Below, piece after piece: positions 6,831 through 14,262 of a stretch of DNA of 26,093 bases (position 1 is the first letter of the stretch; each line of letters starts with the position of its first letter). A program made the translations under genes and the position numbers. Origin of the DNA: Candidatus Saccharibacteria bacterium UBA4387 (GTDB lineage: Bacteria; Patescibacteriota; Saccharimonadia; Saccharimonadales; Saccharimonadaceae); contig DGRN01000007.1 in the NCBI GenBank assembly GCA_002391075.1, positions 1 to 26,093 on the forward strand, written 5' to 3'. The notes beneath the pieces were generated by a model, which did not search any database, was not told the DNA's origin, and worked only from the letters and a program-made list of their open reading frames with translations.

Positions 6831-7187
6831 ATGGAACTTGAGCGTGTAAAATGCAAACAATGCGGGCGTAGCATTTGCGTCCCGGTAGGCGTGAAGTGGC
6901 CAATCTGTTACGAATGTAGTCGGCGCAACAATATTTCCGGCGAAGTGCATAGTTTGCATCATTACGAAGCGACAAGAAGCGACAAAAATAAGCGTCTTAC
7001 GATAATTTTGTGCTGCCTGGGCTTTATCGGCGCAGGCGGAATGCATGATTTCTATCTCGGCCACTACGCTCGCGCAGGTGTAAAAATGCTAACCGCAAAC
7101 TGGTTTCTAATCGGTACGATAGTCGATCTTATCAAAATTTGCCAAAACAAATACCGCGACGCCGAAAACAAATTCGTACGCGCTTAG
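6831..7187 (+). CDS. Zinc-ribbon plus TM2-domain membrane protein (118 aa)
   Basis: Two parts. Residues 1-35 hold CKQC (8-11) and CYEC (26-29), a CxxC-x14-CxxC zinc ribbon. Residues 52-105 form a TM2 domain: a Lys/Arg start, a first helix (about 55-70) ending in Gly-rich sequence, the hallmark HDFYLG (72-77), and a second helix (about 88-104) with a polar Asp. TM2 proteins are small hairpin membrane proteins of poorly known role. In bacteria the domain is often fused to small cytoplasmic domains such as this ribbon. The gene is probably leaderless (promoter 6815-6823) and is followed by the promoter of tRNA-Arg(CCG). Confidence 0.85.
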   Translation: MELERVKCKQCGRSICVPVGVKWPICYECSRRNNISGEVHSLHHYEATRSDKNKRLTIILCCLGFIGAGGMHDFYLGHYARAGVKMLTANWFLIGTIVDLIKICQNKYRDAENKFVRA

Positions 7188-7195
7188 CCGCCGCG

Positions 7196-7224
7196 TTTAT
7201 TACTTTGCGTCCCCGTGCTATAAT
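7196..7224 (+). promoter_or_regulatory. Promoter of tRNA-Arg(CCG)
   Basis: Extended -10 TGCTATAAT ending at 7224, with a weak -35 TTTATT (7196-7201) 17 bp upstream. The mature tRNA begins nine bases downstream of the -10. Confidence 0.6.
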
Positions 7225-7233
7225 CACAGATAT

Positions 7234-7309
7234 GCACCCGTAGCTCAGTGGATAGAGCACTGGTTTCCGGTACCAGGTGTCGTGGGTTCGACTCCCGCCG
7301 GGTGTACCA
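7234..7309 (+). tRNA. tRNA-Arg (anticodon CCG)
   Basis: 76-nt cloverleaf. Acceptor GCACCCG/CGGGTGT, D arm TAGCTCAGTGG, anticodon stem CTGGT/ACCAG with loop TTCCGGT (anticodon CCG, reads CGG), T arm GGGTTCGACTCCC, encoded ACCA at 7306-7309. It is a close paralogue of the tRNA at 1643-1719, so the pair probably arose by duplication and anticodon change. Confidence 0.95.
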
Positions 7310-7312
7310 AAA

Positions 7313-7334
7313 CTGGGCTGTGGCCCGATTTTTT
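7313..7334 (+). terminator. Short terminator after tRNA-Arg(CCG)
   Basis: GGGC (7315-7318), loop TGTG, GCCC (7323-7326), then T6 (7329-7334). The stem is short but strong in G/C. Confidence 0.6.
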
Positions 7335-7396
7335 ATGCGCGTTGGACAAAACGTAGCTCTTATGCTTTACTAAAAGTAACTAAACAAAGACAAAAT

Positions 7397-8395
7397 ATGC
7401 GCAAAATTCTCACTTTCTTAGCAACAATCATTTTCGCCGCTGGCCTAATTAGCGTGCCGGCGAACGCGGTCAGTAATCCGTCTCTTAGCGACAACCCAGA
7501 AAGCCCGCAAAGCATCGACATTCGTCGTAAAATCACCAACGTTAGCGAGCCGGTCACGAACCGTTTCGACTACGAAATTTTCGACGCAGAAAATAGCGGC
7601 TTAATCCAGCATATCACCGAAGATATTTACTTAGATTTTCACGAGGCGGAACCTGACGAGAATGGCGCGGTCGAGCTGGTTGACAGTTTCGACTTATCTG
7701 ACATGACCTTTTTCGGCCTTGGCGGCGTCCGTCTGCTCGGTTTGCGCGAGGTGAAAAGCTCGAACCCGGAAGATTATCCGGTTAGCGACCAAGTTTATTA
7801 TTTCAAAGTCGCAATGAAGGGCGAAGTAGACGAATATGGCTGGCAAACCGGTAATTTTACGCCGACTCTAATCTTGCCATTCGAGGACGAAGCTGGTGCA
7901 AAATATGATGTCGCCGAATTCTCGGAAAGCTTCTTGCGTACACATATCGAACTTCAAGCCCCATCGGTCGGTGACGGCATCAAGGAGTCTGATGTTTTCC
8001 GCTATGAAGTGACGATTTTTGGCGATGACGGCGAAACTTACGACATTATCGCGCCAAAAGGAAATTATGAATTCGAAGACAAAAACGTCAAGTCCGACAA
8101 AAAATGCCAAGCTGGCGAAGTCTGCGTCGTCTATCTCTCCCCTGGCGAATTCGCAACCATTGGCCTCAGCACTGACGGCGACGATCAAATTCGCAACAGC
8201 ACTCACTACCAGATTAAAATGACAGTCTCGCAAAAAGAGGTCGTCATCGACGGCGAAACCACTCCAGAACCGGAGCCAATCAACATCAAGCCGGATACCA
8301 TCAAGACCGGCATCGAAGTTTCGATTATTCCATTTGCGTTCTTGGCGCTCATGGCAATTCTCGGAATCGCCATCGTCTGCAAATCTCCAAAATAA
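7397..8395 (+). CDS. Secreted, C-terminally anchored pilin-like protein 1 (332 aa)
   Basis: The start is the ATG at 7397, which gives a clean signal peptide (MRKILTFLATIIFAAGLISVPANA); the frame is open upstream but that part reads through the tRNA. The mature part opens with SIDIRRKITNVSEPVTNRFDYEI, the look of Spy0128-type pilin modules (isopeptide-forming beta sandwiches), and a second such module lies near residues 180-280. The tail is a Pro/Glu linker, then IKTGIEVSIIPF, a membrane helix and a short CKSPK end. This is the layout of a sortase substrate, with IKTG in place of LPXTG. A second pilin-like gene, a signal-peptidase-like gene and a class B sortase follow on the same strand. The role as a pilus subunit is inferred from layout and neighbours. 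Confidence 0.75.
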   Translation: MRKILTFLATIIFAAGLISVPANAVSNPSLSDNPESPQSIDIRRKITNVSEPVTNRFDYEIFDAENSGLIQHITEDIYLDFHEAEPDENGAVELVDSFDLSDMTFFGLGGVRLLGLREVKSSNPEDYPVSDQVYYFKVAMKGEVDEYGWQTGNFTPTLILPFEDEAGAKYDVAEFSESFLRTHIELQAPSVGDGIKESDVFRYEVTIFGDDGETYDIIAPKGNYEFEDKNVKSDKKCQAGEVCVVYLSPGEFATIGLSTDGDDQIRNSTHYQIKMTVSQKEVVIDGETTPEPEPINIKPDTIKTGIEVSIIPFAFLALMAILGIAIVCKSPK

Positions 8396-8406
8396 TTGCA
8401 AAGCGC

Positions 8407-8435
8407 TTGCAGAATCAAAAAGCTTGTGCTATACT
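8407..8435 (+). promoter_or_regulatory. Promoter of pilin-like gene 2
   Basis: TTGCAG (8407-8412), 17-bp spacer, TATACT (8430-8435) with extended -10 TG. The leader is about 27 nt, with a weak purine-rich site (AAGAGA) before the ATG at 8468. Confidence 0.65.
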
Positions 8436-8467
8436 AACGGCAAAGCATAAACAAGAGAAAAATAAAT

Positions 8468-9496
8468 ATGTCAAAAATCAAATACATCGCCGGCGCCGCA
8501 TTGACTATCGCGCTTGGCTTTGCAATCAACCAAAACGTATCGGCCGTAACATTTGACGGCTCATCGAATGTTCCGTTCACTAGAAAAATCACGGGCGTCT
8601 ACACTAATCCAGAACATCAATATCAATATACCGTCACTACCGCAAACAGTGAATTGGGCAATCTTCCTACAGGCATTAGCTGTACCGTCGATGACGACAG
8701 CATCGTCGATAATGTTGCAGAATCCGAAGGCTGCGAATTAGATCTTTCGGACATCACGATCTCGAAGCCAGGCAAGTATGTTGTCACGCTCAAAGAAACC
8801 GGCGGCGGTAGCGCAGTCTATCCTTCGGATGCTGCCGACAGCTACGATGTCCATATCTGGTATCAGAATGATTTGAATGCCGACGGCACTCCGAAGACTA
8901 GCCGCAAGGCCTCGATCAAGTATATCAAGAAAAATGACGTCAAGGTTGCCAATGTCGTCTTTACTAGCGAGGCTGACTTGCCGGCCACTAAGCTTACCGT
9001 CGATAACAAAATCAAGGGCGCCTTCGCAAACGCGAACGATAGCTTCGACTACACCGTTACGGTCGACGGCAGAGCAAAAGACAATAGTAATCTCTGGATC
9101 TCCAACGCGTCCACCGGCGCAAAGCTTAGTGAATGTACTTACGATAGCTCTACGCAAAAAAGCACTTGTACCTTTAGCCTCAAGCATGGCGAATCGGTCG
9201 AAATCGGCGTACAGAATGGCGTATCTCAGGTCCCGCAAGGCGTCAACTACGAAGTGAAGCAGACTATCAAGAATGACTACACTTTGGAAATCGACGGCAC
9301 TAGCTCCACCAGCGGCAAAACCACAAAGACCGTCCAGGCTGACGCAAACAACAACGTGACACACTTCATCAATACTTCCTCTATCTCCGACGTCGTTGAC
9401 TCCAAGGCCTTCTTCAGCATTTTGCCATACATTGTGCTCGCTATCGCCGCCACCATCGCTATCTACGCAGTGCGCAAGAGCAAGCAAAACAAATAG
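8468..9496 (+). CDS. Secreted, C-terminally anchored pilin-like protein 2 (342 aa)
   Basis: The signal peptide is MSKIKYIAGAALTIALGF followed by AINQNVSA. Module 1 starts at SSNVPFTRKITGVYTNPEHQYQYTV; module 2 at ATKLTVDNKIKGAFANANDSFDYTVTV (about residues 173-290). Both resemble the beta-sandwich pilin modules of Gram-positive pili, in which a Lys near the first strand, an Asn near the last and a Glu form an isopeptide bond; candidate Lys residues are visible at the two starts. The end (SISDVVDSKAFFSILPYIVLAI... then RKSKQNK) is a membrane helix with a basic stop, but where class sorting signals have TG this one has DS. It has its own promoter and terminator, so it may be made in greater amount than its neighbours, as a main pilus shaft protein would be. 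Confidence 0.75.
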   Translation: MSKIKYIAGAALTIALGFAINQNVSAVTFDGSSNVPFTRKITGVYTNPEHQYQYTVTTANSELGNLPTGISCTVDDDSIVDNVAESEGCELDLSDITISKPGKYVVTLKETGGGSAVYPSDAADSYDVHIWYQNDLNADGTPKTSRKASIKYIKKNDVKVANVVFTSEADLPATKLTVDNKIKGAFANANDSFDYTVTVDGRAKDNSNLWISNASTGAKLSECTYDSSTQKSTCTFSLKHGESVEIGVQNGVSQVPQGVNYEVKQTIKNDYTLEIDGTSSTSGKTTKTVQADANNNVTHFINTSSISDVVDSKAFFSILPYIVLAIAATIAIYAVRKSKQNK

Positions 9497-9519
9497 AAAA
9501 TCGAATTTTCTCTTGTCGA

Positions 9520-9548
9520 AATACTCGGGTTCGCGCCCGGGTATTTTT
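9520..9548 (+). terminator. Terminator of pilin-like gene 2
   Basis: AATACTCGGG (9520-9529) pairs with CCCGGGTATT (9536-9545, one T-G pair) around a six-base loop, followed by T tract to 9548. A smaller perfect hairpin (AGAAAAT/ATTTTCT, 9495-9511) precedes it. Confidence 0.85.
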
Positions 9549-9574
9549 GTTCTATTTTGCAAGCGCGCTGCAAG

Positions 9575-9583
9575 TGATATAAT
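9575..9583 (+). promoter_or_regulatory. Extended -10 promoter of the signal-peptidase-like gene
   Basis: TGATATAAT (9575-9583), six bases, then the ATG at 9590. There is no Shine-Dalgarno, so the geometry is again leaderless. Confidence 0.6.
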
Positions 9584-9589
9584 AGTCCC

Positions 9590-10075
9590 ATGAGACGCAA
9601 ACTGCTTATGCTTTTGCTAAAAATTATTATCGTCGAGGCTGTAATTTACATCCTCTTTTTCCAAGTTTTCGGCCTTGCTCGCGTAAAGACTAACGCCATG
9701 CTACCAAATATCAACGGTGGCGACTTGGCGCTTTTCTTCCATCTTGACGACAACTACGAAACTGATGACGTTGCGACATACATCAAGGACGGCAAGCGGC
9801 TTTTTTCGCGCGTAATCGCAAAGGCTGGTGACGTCGTGAGCGTTCGGGAAGGGCAATTTTTTGTCAACGATCGCCCCATCGATAGCATGAAAATTTTTAC
9901 CGGTGAAATTGGCGAAAAATCTGGCATAAAATTCCCGTACCGCGTCGGCGACAACGAAGTTTTCATCGTAAATGACAACCGTGACGAGCCGGCCGACTCG
10001 CGCAAATTCGGCTCCATCGACATTCGCGAACTCGATGGCAAAGTTATCGGCATAGTTCGGACGCGAGGTATTTAG
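9590..10075 (+). CDS. Signal peptidase I-like protein lacking the Ser/Lys dyad
   Basis: A 161-aa S26-family protein: one N-terminal membrane helix (about residues 5-28), then an outer domain. Conserved boxes are recognisable but the catalytic residues are not. The nucleophile box, normally GxSMxPT, reads TNAMLPN, so the serine is Ala36. The general-base box, normally KRxxGxPGD, reads FSRVIAKAGD, so the lysine is Ser73. The structural box VNDNRDEPADSR (about 127-138) is intact. Loss of both residues with a conserved fold points to a non-catalytic role. In the pilus islands of Streptococcus pyogenes the SipA/LepA protein is similarly altered and helps pilus assembly, a close parallel here because a sortase gene follows immediately. 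No Shine-Dalgarno; probably leaderless. Confidence 0.8.
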   Translation: MRRKLLMLLLKIIIVEAVIYILFFQVFGLARVKTNAMLPNINGGDLALFFHLDDNYETDDVATYIKDGKRLFSRVIAKAGDVVSVREGQFFVNDRPIDSMKIFTGEIGEKSGIKFPYRVGDNEVFIVNDNRDEPADSRKFGSIDIRELDGKVIGIVRTRGI

Positions 10076-10906
10076 GTGGCGCAATCGTATCTGACCGAGG
10101 CCATCCCTAAAAAGCCCGAACCCGGCACGAAGGCTGTAAATATTGCAGCTGCCATTGTCGACCGCATTTTTATCTACTTTTTTGCGCTAATTCTTCTTTT
10201 TTGCCTCTATGCGATTTATGATGCGCTCATGGTCTATCGCGAGGCCGAAGTCCCGGTCGAAGTGCGCCGTTTTACGTCGAAAACCGAAAACGACAAAACT
10301 TCCGAGGTTGATTTTACGGCTCTCAAAAACATCAACGACGAAATCATCGCCTGGATTCAAATTGACGATACCGACGTAGATTTTCCGGTTACGTATACCG
10401 ATAACAACAATTTCTATCTGTCGCACAGTTATACGAAAGATTACTCGCTCGCTGGTAGTATTTTTCTCGACGCTCGCAATGCCGCTGATTTTAGTGACGA
10501 TTATAGTGTGATTTACGGCCACAACATGAACGGCGAAATGATGTTTGGTAGTCTCTTCAATTTTGCCGATACTGACTATTTTAATTCGCATCAGAACGGC
10601 CGACTTTTAACTCCCGACGCCAAGCACGAGCTCAAAGTTATCGCCGCGCTAAAGACCGATCGCGCAGACGGCAAAATCTATAGCATCCAAACTCTGCGCA
10701 AAGAGCACAATGCTCAAATCCTCGATTATCTAAAGCAGTTCGCCATACAGACGCGAATTGACGACACGGATTACCAAAAACAAATCGTCGCACTCTCGAC
10801 CTGCTACGACAAAGATGGCGGCCGCATGGTAATATTCGCCACTTACGGCGAACTACCAGTCACCGAACCGACTTCCGCAACGGCGGAAGCTCCTGCCGAA
10901 AACTAG
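10076..10906 (+). CDS. srtB: Class B sortase
   Basis: A 276-aa membrane-anchored transpeptidase (helix about residues 25-50). The catalytic triad is visible: His149 in VIYGHNMNG, Cys243 in ALSTCYD and Arg250 in GGRMVIFA. The upstream core (AWIQIDDTDVDFPVTYTDNNNFYLSHS) is typical of class B sortases, some of which polymerise pili or anchor haem proteins. The start is a GTG at 10076 directly after the stop of the previous gene, with GAGG seven bases upstream, so the two are translationally coupled. Its substrates are probably the two pilin-like proteins upstream. The C-terminal tail (PVTEPTSATAEAPAEN) is low-complexity. The stop overlaps the stop of the convergent methyltransferase gene within one CTAG. 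Confidence 0.9.
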   Translation: MAQSYLTEAIPKKPEPGTKAVNIAAAIVDRIFIYFFALILLFCLYAIYDALMVYREAEVPVEVRRFTSKTENDKTSEVDFTALKNINDEIIAWIQIDDTDVDFPVTYTDNNNFYLSHSYTKDYSLAGSIFLDARNAADFSDDYSVIYGHNMNGEMMFGSLFNFADTDYFNSHQNGRLLTPDAKHELKVIAALKTDRADGKIYSIQTLRKEHNAQILDYLKQFAIQTRIDDTDYQKQIVALSTCYDKDGGRMVIFATYGELPVTEPTSATAEAPAEN

Positions 10907-11424
10907 CCAACTTTATATAAGAAATGCGCGCGATACGCTTTCACTGGCTCCATGCCCGGAATCTGAAAAGCGTTCGAAATAATATGAATCGGATGCCCAA
11001 TGCGTTTGGCTTCCTTTTCGACGTGTCGCACAATCGCCTTGATGTCGCGCGAATCGCCGAAAACATAAACTACCGTCGTCTCTTTTGGCAATTTCGCCGT
11101 ATAAATATTGCCGAAAACCACCTTCGCATCCTTATATTTGCGCAGTCGCAGACGGCTAAACCAAATCAAGAACGAATTAATCTCGATGCCATACGCTTTG
11201 GCGCCATGTTTACAGGCATGCTCCAGCACAACTCCGTTGCCAGACCCCAAATCTACCACCAAGTCTTTCTTTCCCAGCTTATATAGAGTCGTAAAAGAAT
11301 GTTCGATTTCCGTGCTATTCGACGGCACAAACGGCGCGCCAATAAAAACCGTGCACAAGAAAATCAGTATGACTGTCCAAAACAGAGCCAAAAACGCTAT
11401 CCCCAAAATCACTAAAACATTCAT
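10903..11424 (-). CDS. Membrane-anchored class I SAM methyltransferase
   Basis: A 173-aa protein. The N-terminal helix (about residues 5-30) is followed by PFVPSNSTEIEHSF, then the SAM-binding motif I VVDLGSGNGVVLEHA (about 56-70) and the acidic GIEIN at the end of strand 2. The membrane helix, PxVPS and VDLGSGxG order resembles the FAM173/ATPSCKMT group of protein lysine methyltransferases, although the target here is unknown. The ATG (11424) overlaps the stop of the Clp-like gene in ATGA, and AAGGAG lies eight bases upstream, so it is the last gene of a three-gene operon. Confidence 0.85.
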   Translation of the reverse strand: MNVLVILGIAFLALFWTVILIFLCTVFIGAPFVPSNSTEIEHSFTTLYKLGKKDLVVDLGSGNGVVLEHACKHGAKAYGIEINSFLIWFSRLRLRKYKDAKVVFGNIYTAKLPKETTVVYVFGDSRDIKAIVRHVEKEAKRIGHPIHIISNAFQIPGMEPVKAYRAHFLYKVG

Positions 11425-13811
11425 GCCAGCTGCTCCTTAATCATCTCGGCCGTAATTTCCACCTTCGCACCCGAATCAATTTCGCCGCTCAGCACGAGCT
11501 TCGCCATGATATTTTCAACGGTCTGTTGCACGATACGCCGCATCGGCCGCGCGCCCAACTTCGGGTCGTATCCGCTTTCGACCAACAGCGGAATTGCGGC
11601 CGGCTCCACGCTTACTACAATCTTCCGCGGCTCCAGCGTTTTGTTGATCGATTTTATAATCAGCTGCACGATTTGCTCCAGCTGTTCCTTGTTCAGCGGC
11701 TCGAAAATACAAATCTCATCAAAACGATTCAAAAACTCCGGTTTAAAGTCGCCATTCGCAATCAGCTGATCGACCAGACGCTCCTTAATTGCTGCCCCGG
11801 TCAGTCCCTCGTCAATATACTTGCGGATTTCGTTTGCTCCCGCGTTGCTTGTCATTACGATAATTGTGTCACGGAAGCTAACTTCATGGTTTCGCGCGTC
11901 GCGCAAAACGCCCTCGTCCAGCAGCTGCAACAAAGTCGTCAAAACCAATGGGTGCGCCTTCTCGATTTCGTCTAATAGCACCACCGAAAACGGCCGTTTT
12001 GTTACCTGCGCCGTTAAGCTCATCTCGTCGCTCGCGCCATCGGCGATCAGCCTCTGCACGTCTGTTGCTTCCACGAATTCGTTCAAATCCACGCGCACCA
12101 TGTTCTGTTCGCCCTTGAAATAGACTTCGCCAATCGATTTTGCCAATTCGGTCTTACCGACGCCGGTCGGCCCCAAGAACAGGAAGGTGCCAATCGGCCG
12201 CCCTTCGTTGCGCACGCCCGCCGCCGAACGACGCAACGCATCGCTCACCGCCTTCACGGCGCTTTCCTGACCAATCATCCGCTCGTGAATCAAAGCCTCA
12301 AGATTCAGCAATCTCTCGCGGTCTTCCTTTTCTTGTGTGCCTTGCAACTTCACGCCGTAGGTCGCCTCAATCGCCCGCTGCACCGAAGTATCATCAACGC
12401 GCCCATTTTGCGCATGCGCCGCGGCCACCTCCAGCAAATTTACCGCCCGCCCAGGCATCACCAGGTCGTGAATATACCGCTCGGACAACCGATACGCCTC
12501 TTTTAGCGCCCAAATCGTATAGTAAACGTGATTTTGCCCCTCGAAAATAATCGCGCGATCCTGCATTACCTTCATGGTCGCCTCTTCGCTCGCCGGCTCA
12601 ATCATAATCTTGTTCAGTGCATTCGTCAGCTGGCTCTTGCGCGCCGAAATCTCCAAGAAACGCTGCTGATCCATCGTCAAAATCATACGTACGCGCCCAC
12701 CCTCAATTACCGGCGTCAAGAGATTCGAAATATCAACCGAACCGACCGCTTCTTCAAAGAAGAGCTGCGCATTGTCCAGCCAAAGAATAATATTTTTCGC
12801 ATTGTAGGCTTCATTGATGATGTGCGTCATCAGGTTTTCGATCTGGCCTCGTCCGCCACCCGCTCCAATCAGCGCGCTCGCGTCCAGCTTATAAATCTGC
12901 CTATATTTCAGGTCTGCACTAATCTTGTTCGCCGCATTCACAATCGTCTCGGCAAAATCCGCCACAATCGTCGAGCGCCCGCTGCCTTCCGGCCCAATCA
13001 GCGCCACGTTCTGCCGTCCACCTTTCGAGAAAAAGTCCACCATCTGCTGCACGATTTCCTGATGCAACTTTATTGATGAATTGATACTGCCGCGCGCATC
13101 AAACTGCATCGAAATATTCGTCGCAAATCGCGAAAGAATCGGCGTATAGCCAAACATTAAATCGCGCGCCATGCCGCCAGTGTGCGACGGCATATGTATA
13201 CTTTTCAGCAAATTATTCAAATAATTAAACCACAACACGCCGCCAATTAAATCGCTCAGCTCTAGTTTCATCTTCTTGAGCATCTCTTCGTAGCCGGGCG
13301 TCATAACTATCAGCGTAATCGCCAGCACGCCACCAGAAATCTGCGCCGAATCTGTCTGCGCCCGAATCTCGCGCGACTTTTCAAAAACGTCTTCCGCCTT
13401 AAACTCGAAGCGCTCGGCGATATAATCTAACAGATCACGCCCCAATCCGTATCGCGCTGCCAAAAATCGCGCACTTCGCGTCTCGAAAATCGCATTCACG
13501 ATGTCTTTTGTCGTCGGTTTCGCCGGCAAACTGCGCAAAACTTCTCTCGACAGCAAATCGTTAATATCTTCGCTTTTGCCGGCCGGCACCTTCGAGATTT
13601 CGTAATTAATATAGAAAATCAGCATCAAAAACGGCGCCGCACAGCCAATCAAAGTCCAACCCCAAGCGTTTCCGACCAATATCAAGGCTCCGCCGCCTGC
13701 AACTAGACCCAAAATTAACACTACTAGCAACAAAAGGAACGGTCCCGTCGCTGCGAATTTCCCAAATCGCGCCTCTCGCGCTCGTCGACTCATGTGCTTA
13801 AACTGATTCAT
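11421..13811 (-). CDS. Membrane-anchored Clp-type (Hsp100) AAA+ protein, 796 aa
   Basis: Order of parts: two membrane helices (about residues 22-68), a region that could be a diverged Clp N-domain (83-200), AAA+ domain D1 (about 250-480) and D2 (about 505-796). D2 is complete in its ATPase motifs: Walker A GPTGVGKT (547-554), Walker B LLDEIEKAH (D614, E615), sensor 1 MTSNAG, arginine finger FLNRF (R696) and sensor 2 GARPMRR. D1 is degenerate: Walker A GPEGSGRST has Arg279 in place of Lys, and Walker B WLDNAQ has Asn347 in place of Glu. Both pore loops lack the aromatic residue: D1 reads GAGGGRGQ where ClpC has KYRG, and in D2 the GYVGY segment is deleted. No ClpP-binding IGF-type loop is evident. 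It may be a membrane remodelling or chaperone ATPase and not a protease unfoldase. ATGA overlaps join it to both operon neighbours. Confidence 0.88.
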   Translation of the reverse strand: MNQFKHMSRRAREARFGKFAATGPFLLLLVVLILGLVAGGGALILVGNAWGWTLIGCAAPFLMLIFYINYEISKVPAGKSEDINDLLSREVLRSLPAKPTTKDIVNAIFETRSARFLAARYGLGRDLLDYIAERFEFKAEDVFEKSREIRAQTDSAQISGGVLAITLIVMTPGYEEMLKKMKLELSDLIGGVLWFNYLNNLLKSIHMPSHTGGMARDLMFGYTPILSRFATNISMQFDARGSINSSIKLHQEIVQQMVDFFSKGGRQNVALIGPEGSGRSTIVADFAETIVNAANKISADLKYRQIYKLDASALIGAGGGRGQIENLMTHIINEAYNAKNIILWLDNAQLFFEEAVGSVDISNLLTPVIEGGRVRMILTMDQQRFLEISARKSQLTNALNKIMIEPASEEATMKVMQDRAIIFEGQNHVYYTIWALKEAYRLSERYIHDLVMPGRAVNLLEVAAAHAQNGRVDDTSVQRAIEATYGVKLQGTQEKEDRERLLNLEALIHERMIGQESAVKAVSDALRRSAAGVRNEGRPIGTFLFLGPTGVGKTELAKSIGEVYFKGEQNMVRVDLNEFVEATDVQRLIADGASDEMSLTAQVTKRPFSVVLLDEIEKAHPLVLTTLLQLLDEGVLRDARNHEVSFRDTIIVMTSNAGANEIRKYIDEGLTGAAIKERLVDQLIANGDFKPEFLNRFDEICIFEPLNKEQLEQIVQLIIKSINKTLEPRKIVVSVEPAAIPLLVESGYDPKLGARPMRRIVQQTVENIMAKLVLSGEIDSGAKVEITAEMIKEQLA

Positions 13812-14203
13812 TGCAACAAGCTCCCAAAACTAAAACCAGCCACGCTCAGGCAAATCCCAACAATCGGCAAAACCGGCAAAACTGGCCACAAAATCGCAAA
13901 CAGCGTGCCCAAAACCACCTCCAAAATCGTCAAAATCGTCCCCACTGTAATAATTCCGACCCGCACGAAAAATCCAATCGTCCGCGACAGCAAATTATCC
14001 AAAATCGAATTCAAAACCGACACCGGATCCGTCCGCCCGCTAGTATCGTTCGCCGAAATCTGTCGAAAAGGTTGAAACAAGGTCCGCAGCAACAAGCCAA
14101 TCGAGAAAAACTCGAAAGTGCTATGGATTCTATTTTTGAATCGTTTCAAATAAAGCCCCCAGCCGTGCAAATACCACCACTGGATCAAATCTAACGCTAG
14201 CAT
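13808..14203 (-). CDS. Small multi-helix membrane protein (131 aa), unrecognised
   Basis: The start is the ATG at 14203, because TATAAT lies six bases upstream, leaving no room for a ribosome site; an in-frame ATG 54 bases earlier lies upstream of this promoter. The sequence begins MLALDLIQWWYLHGW. After one amphipathic or membrane segment (SIGLLLRTLFQPFRQI) it has a loop with NDTSGRTDP and then two or three hydrophobic helices (about 78-125, with WPVLPVLPIVG). Its stop overlaps the Clp-like ATG in ATGA, and that ATPase is itself membrane-anchored, so this protein could be its membrane partner. No family is recognised. Confidence 0.75.
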   Translation of the reverse strand: MLALDLIQWWYLHGWGLYLKRFKNRIHSTFEFFSIGLLLRTLFQPFRQISANDTSGRTDPVSVLNSILDNLLSRTIGFFVRVGIITVGTILTILEVVLGTLFAILWPVLPVLPIVGICLSVAGFSFGSLLQ

Positions 14204-14209
14204 AAGTAT

Positions 14210-14218
14210 ATTATAGCA
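14210..14218 (-). promoter_or_regulatory. Extended -10 promoter of the Clp-like operon, leaderless geometry
   Basis: TGCTATAAT on the minus strand (14218-14210), six bases, then the ATG at 14203. No clear -35. This is the same geometry as at murB, 1941 and 9590. Confidence 0.6.
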
Positions 14219-14230
14219 AAGCAGAGCAAG

Positions 14231-14254
14231 AAAAACGCCTCCATTGCGGAGGCG
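14231..14254 (-). terminator. Terminator of the lysozyme-like gene
   Basis: Minus strand: CGCCTCC, loop GCAAT, GGAGGCG, then five T (14235-14231). It ends 13 bp before the promoter of the Clp-like operon. Confidence 0.85.
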
Positions 14255-14262
14255 CACAAATC

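Noticed and set aside
7277..7396. Longer start of pilin-like protein 1 inside tRNA-Arg(CCG)
   Set aside because: The extension would cover the tRNA and its terminator, and the ATG at 7397 gives a proper signal peptide.
8738..9562. 274-aa open frame antisense to pilin-like protein 2
   Set aside because: No ribosome site or recognisable domain; it crosses the terminator of the plus-strand gene, whose signal peptide and tail are convincing.
14204..14257. Extended start of the small membrane protein at 14257
   Set aside because: It lies upstream of the TATAAT at 14215-14210 and overlaps the terminator of the previous gene.
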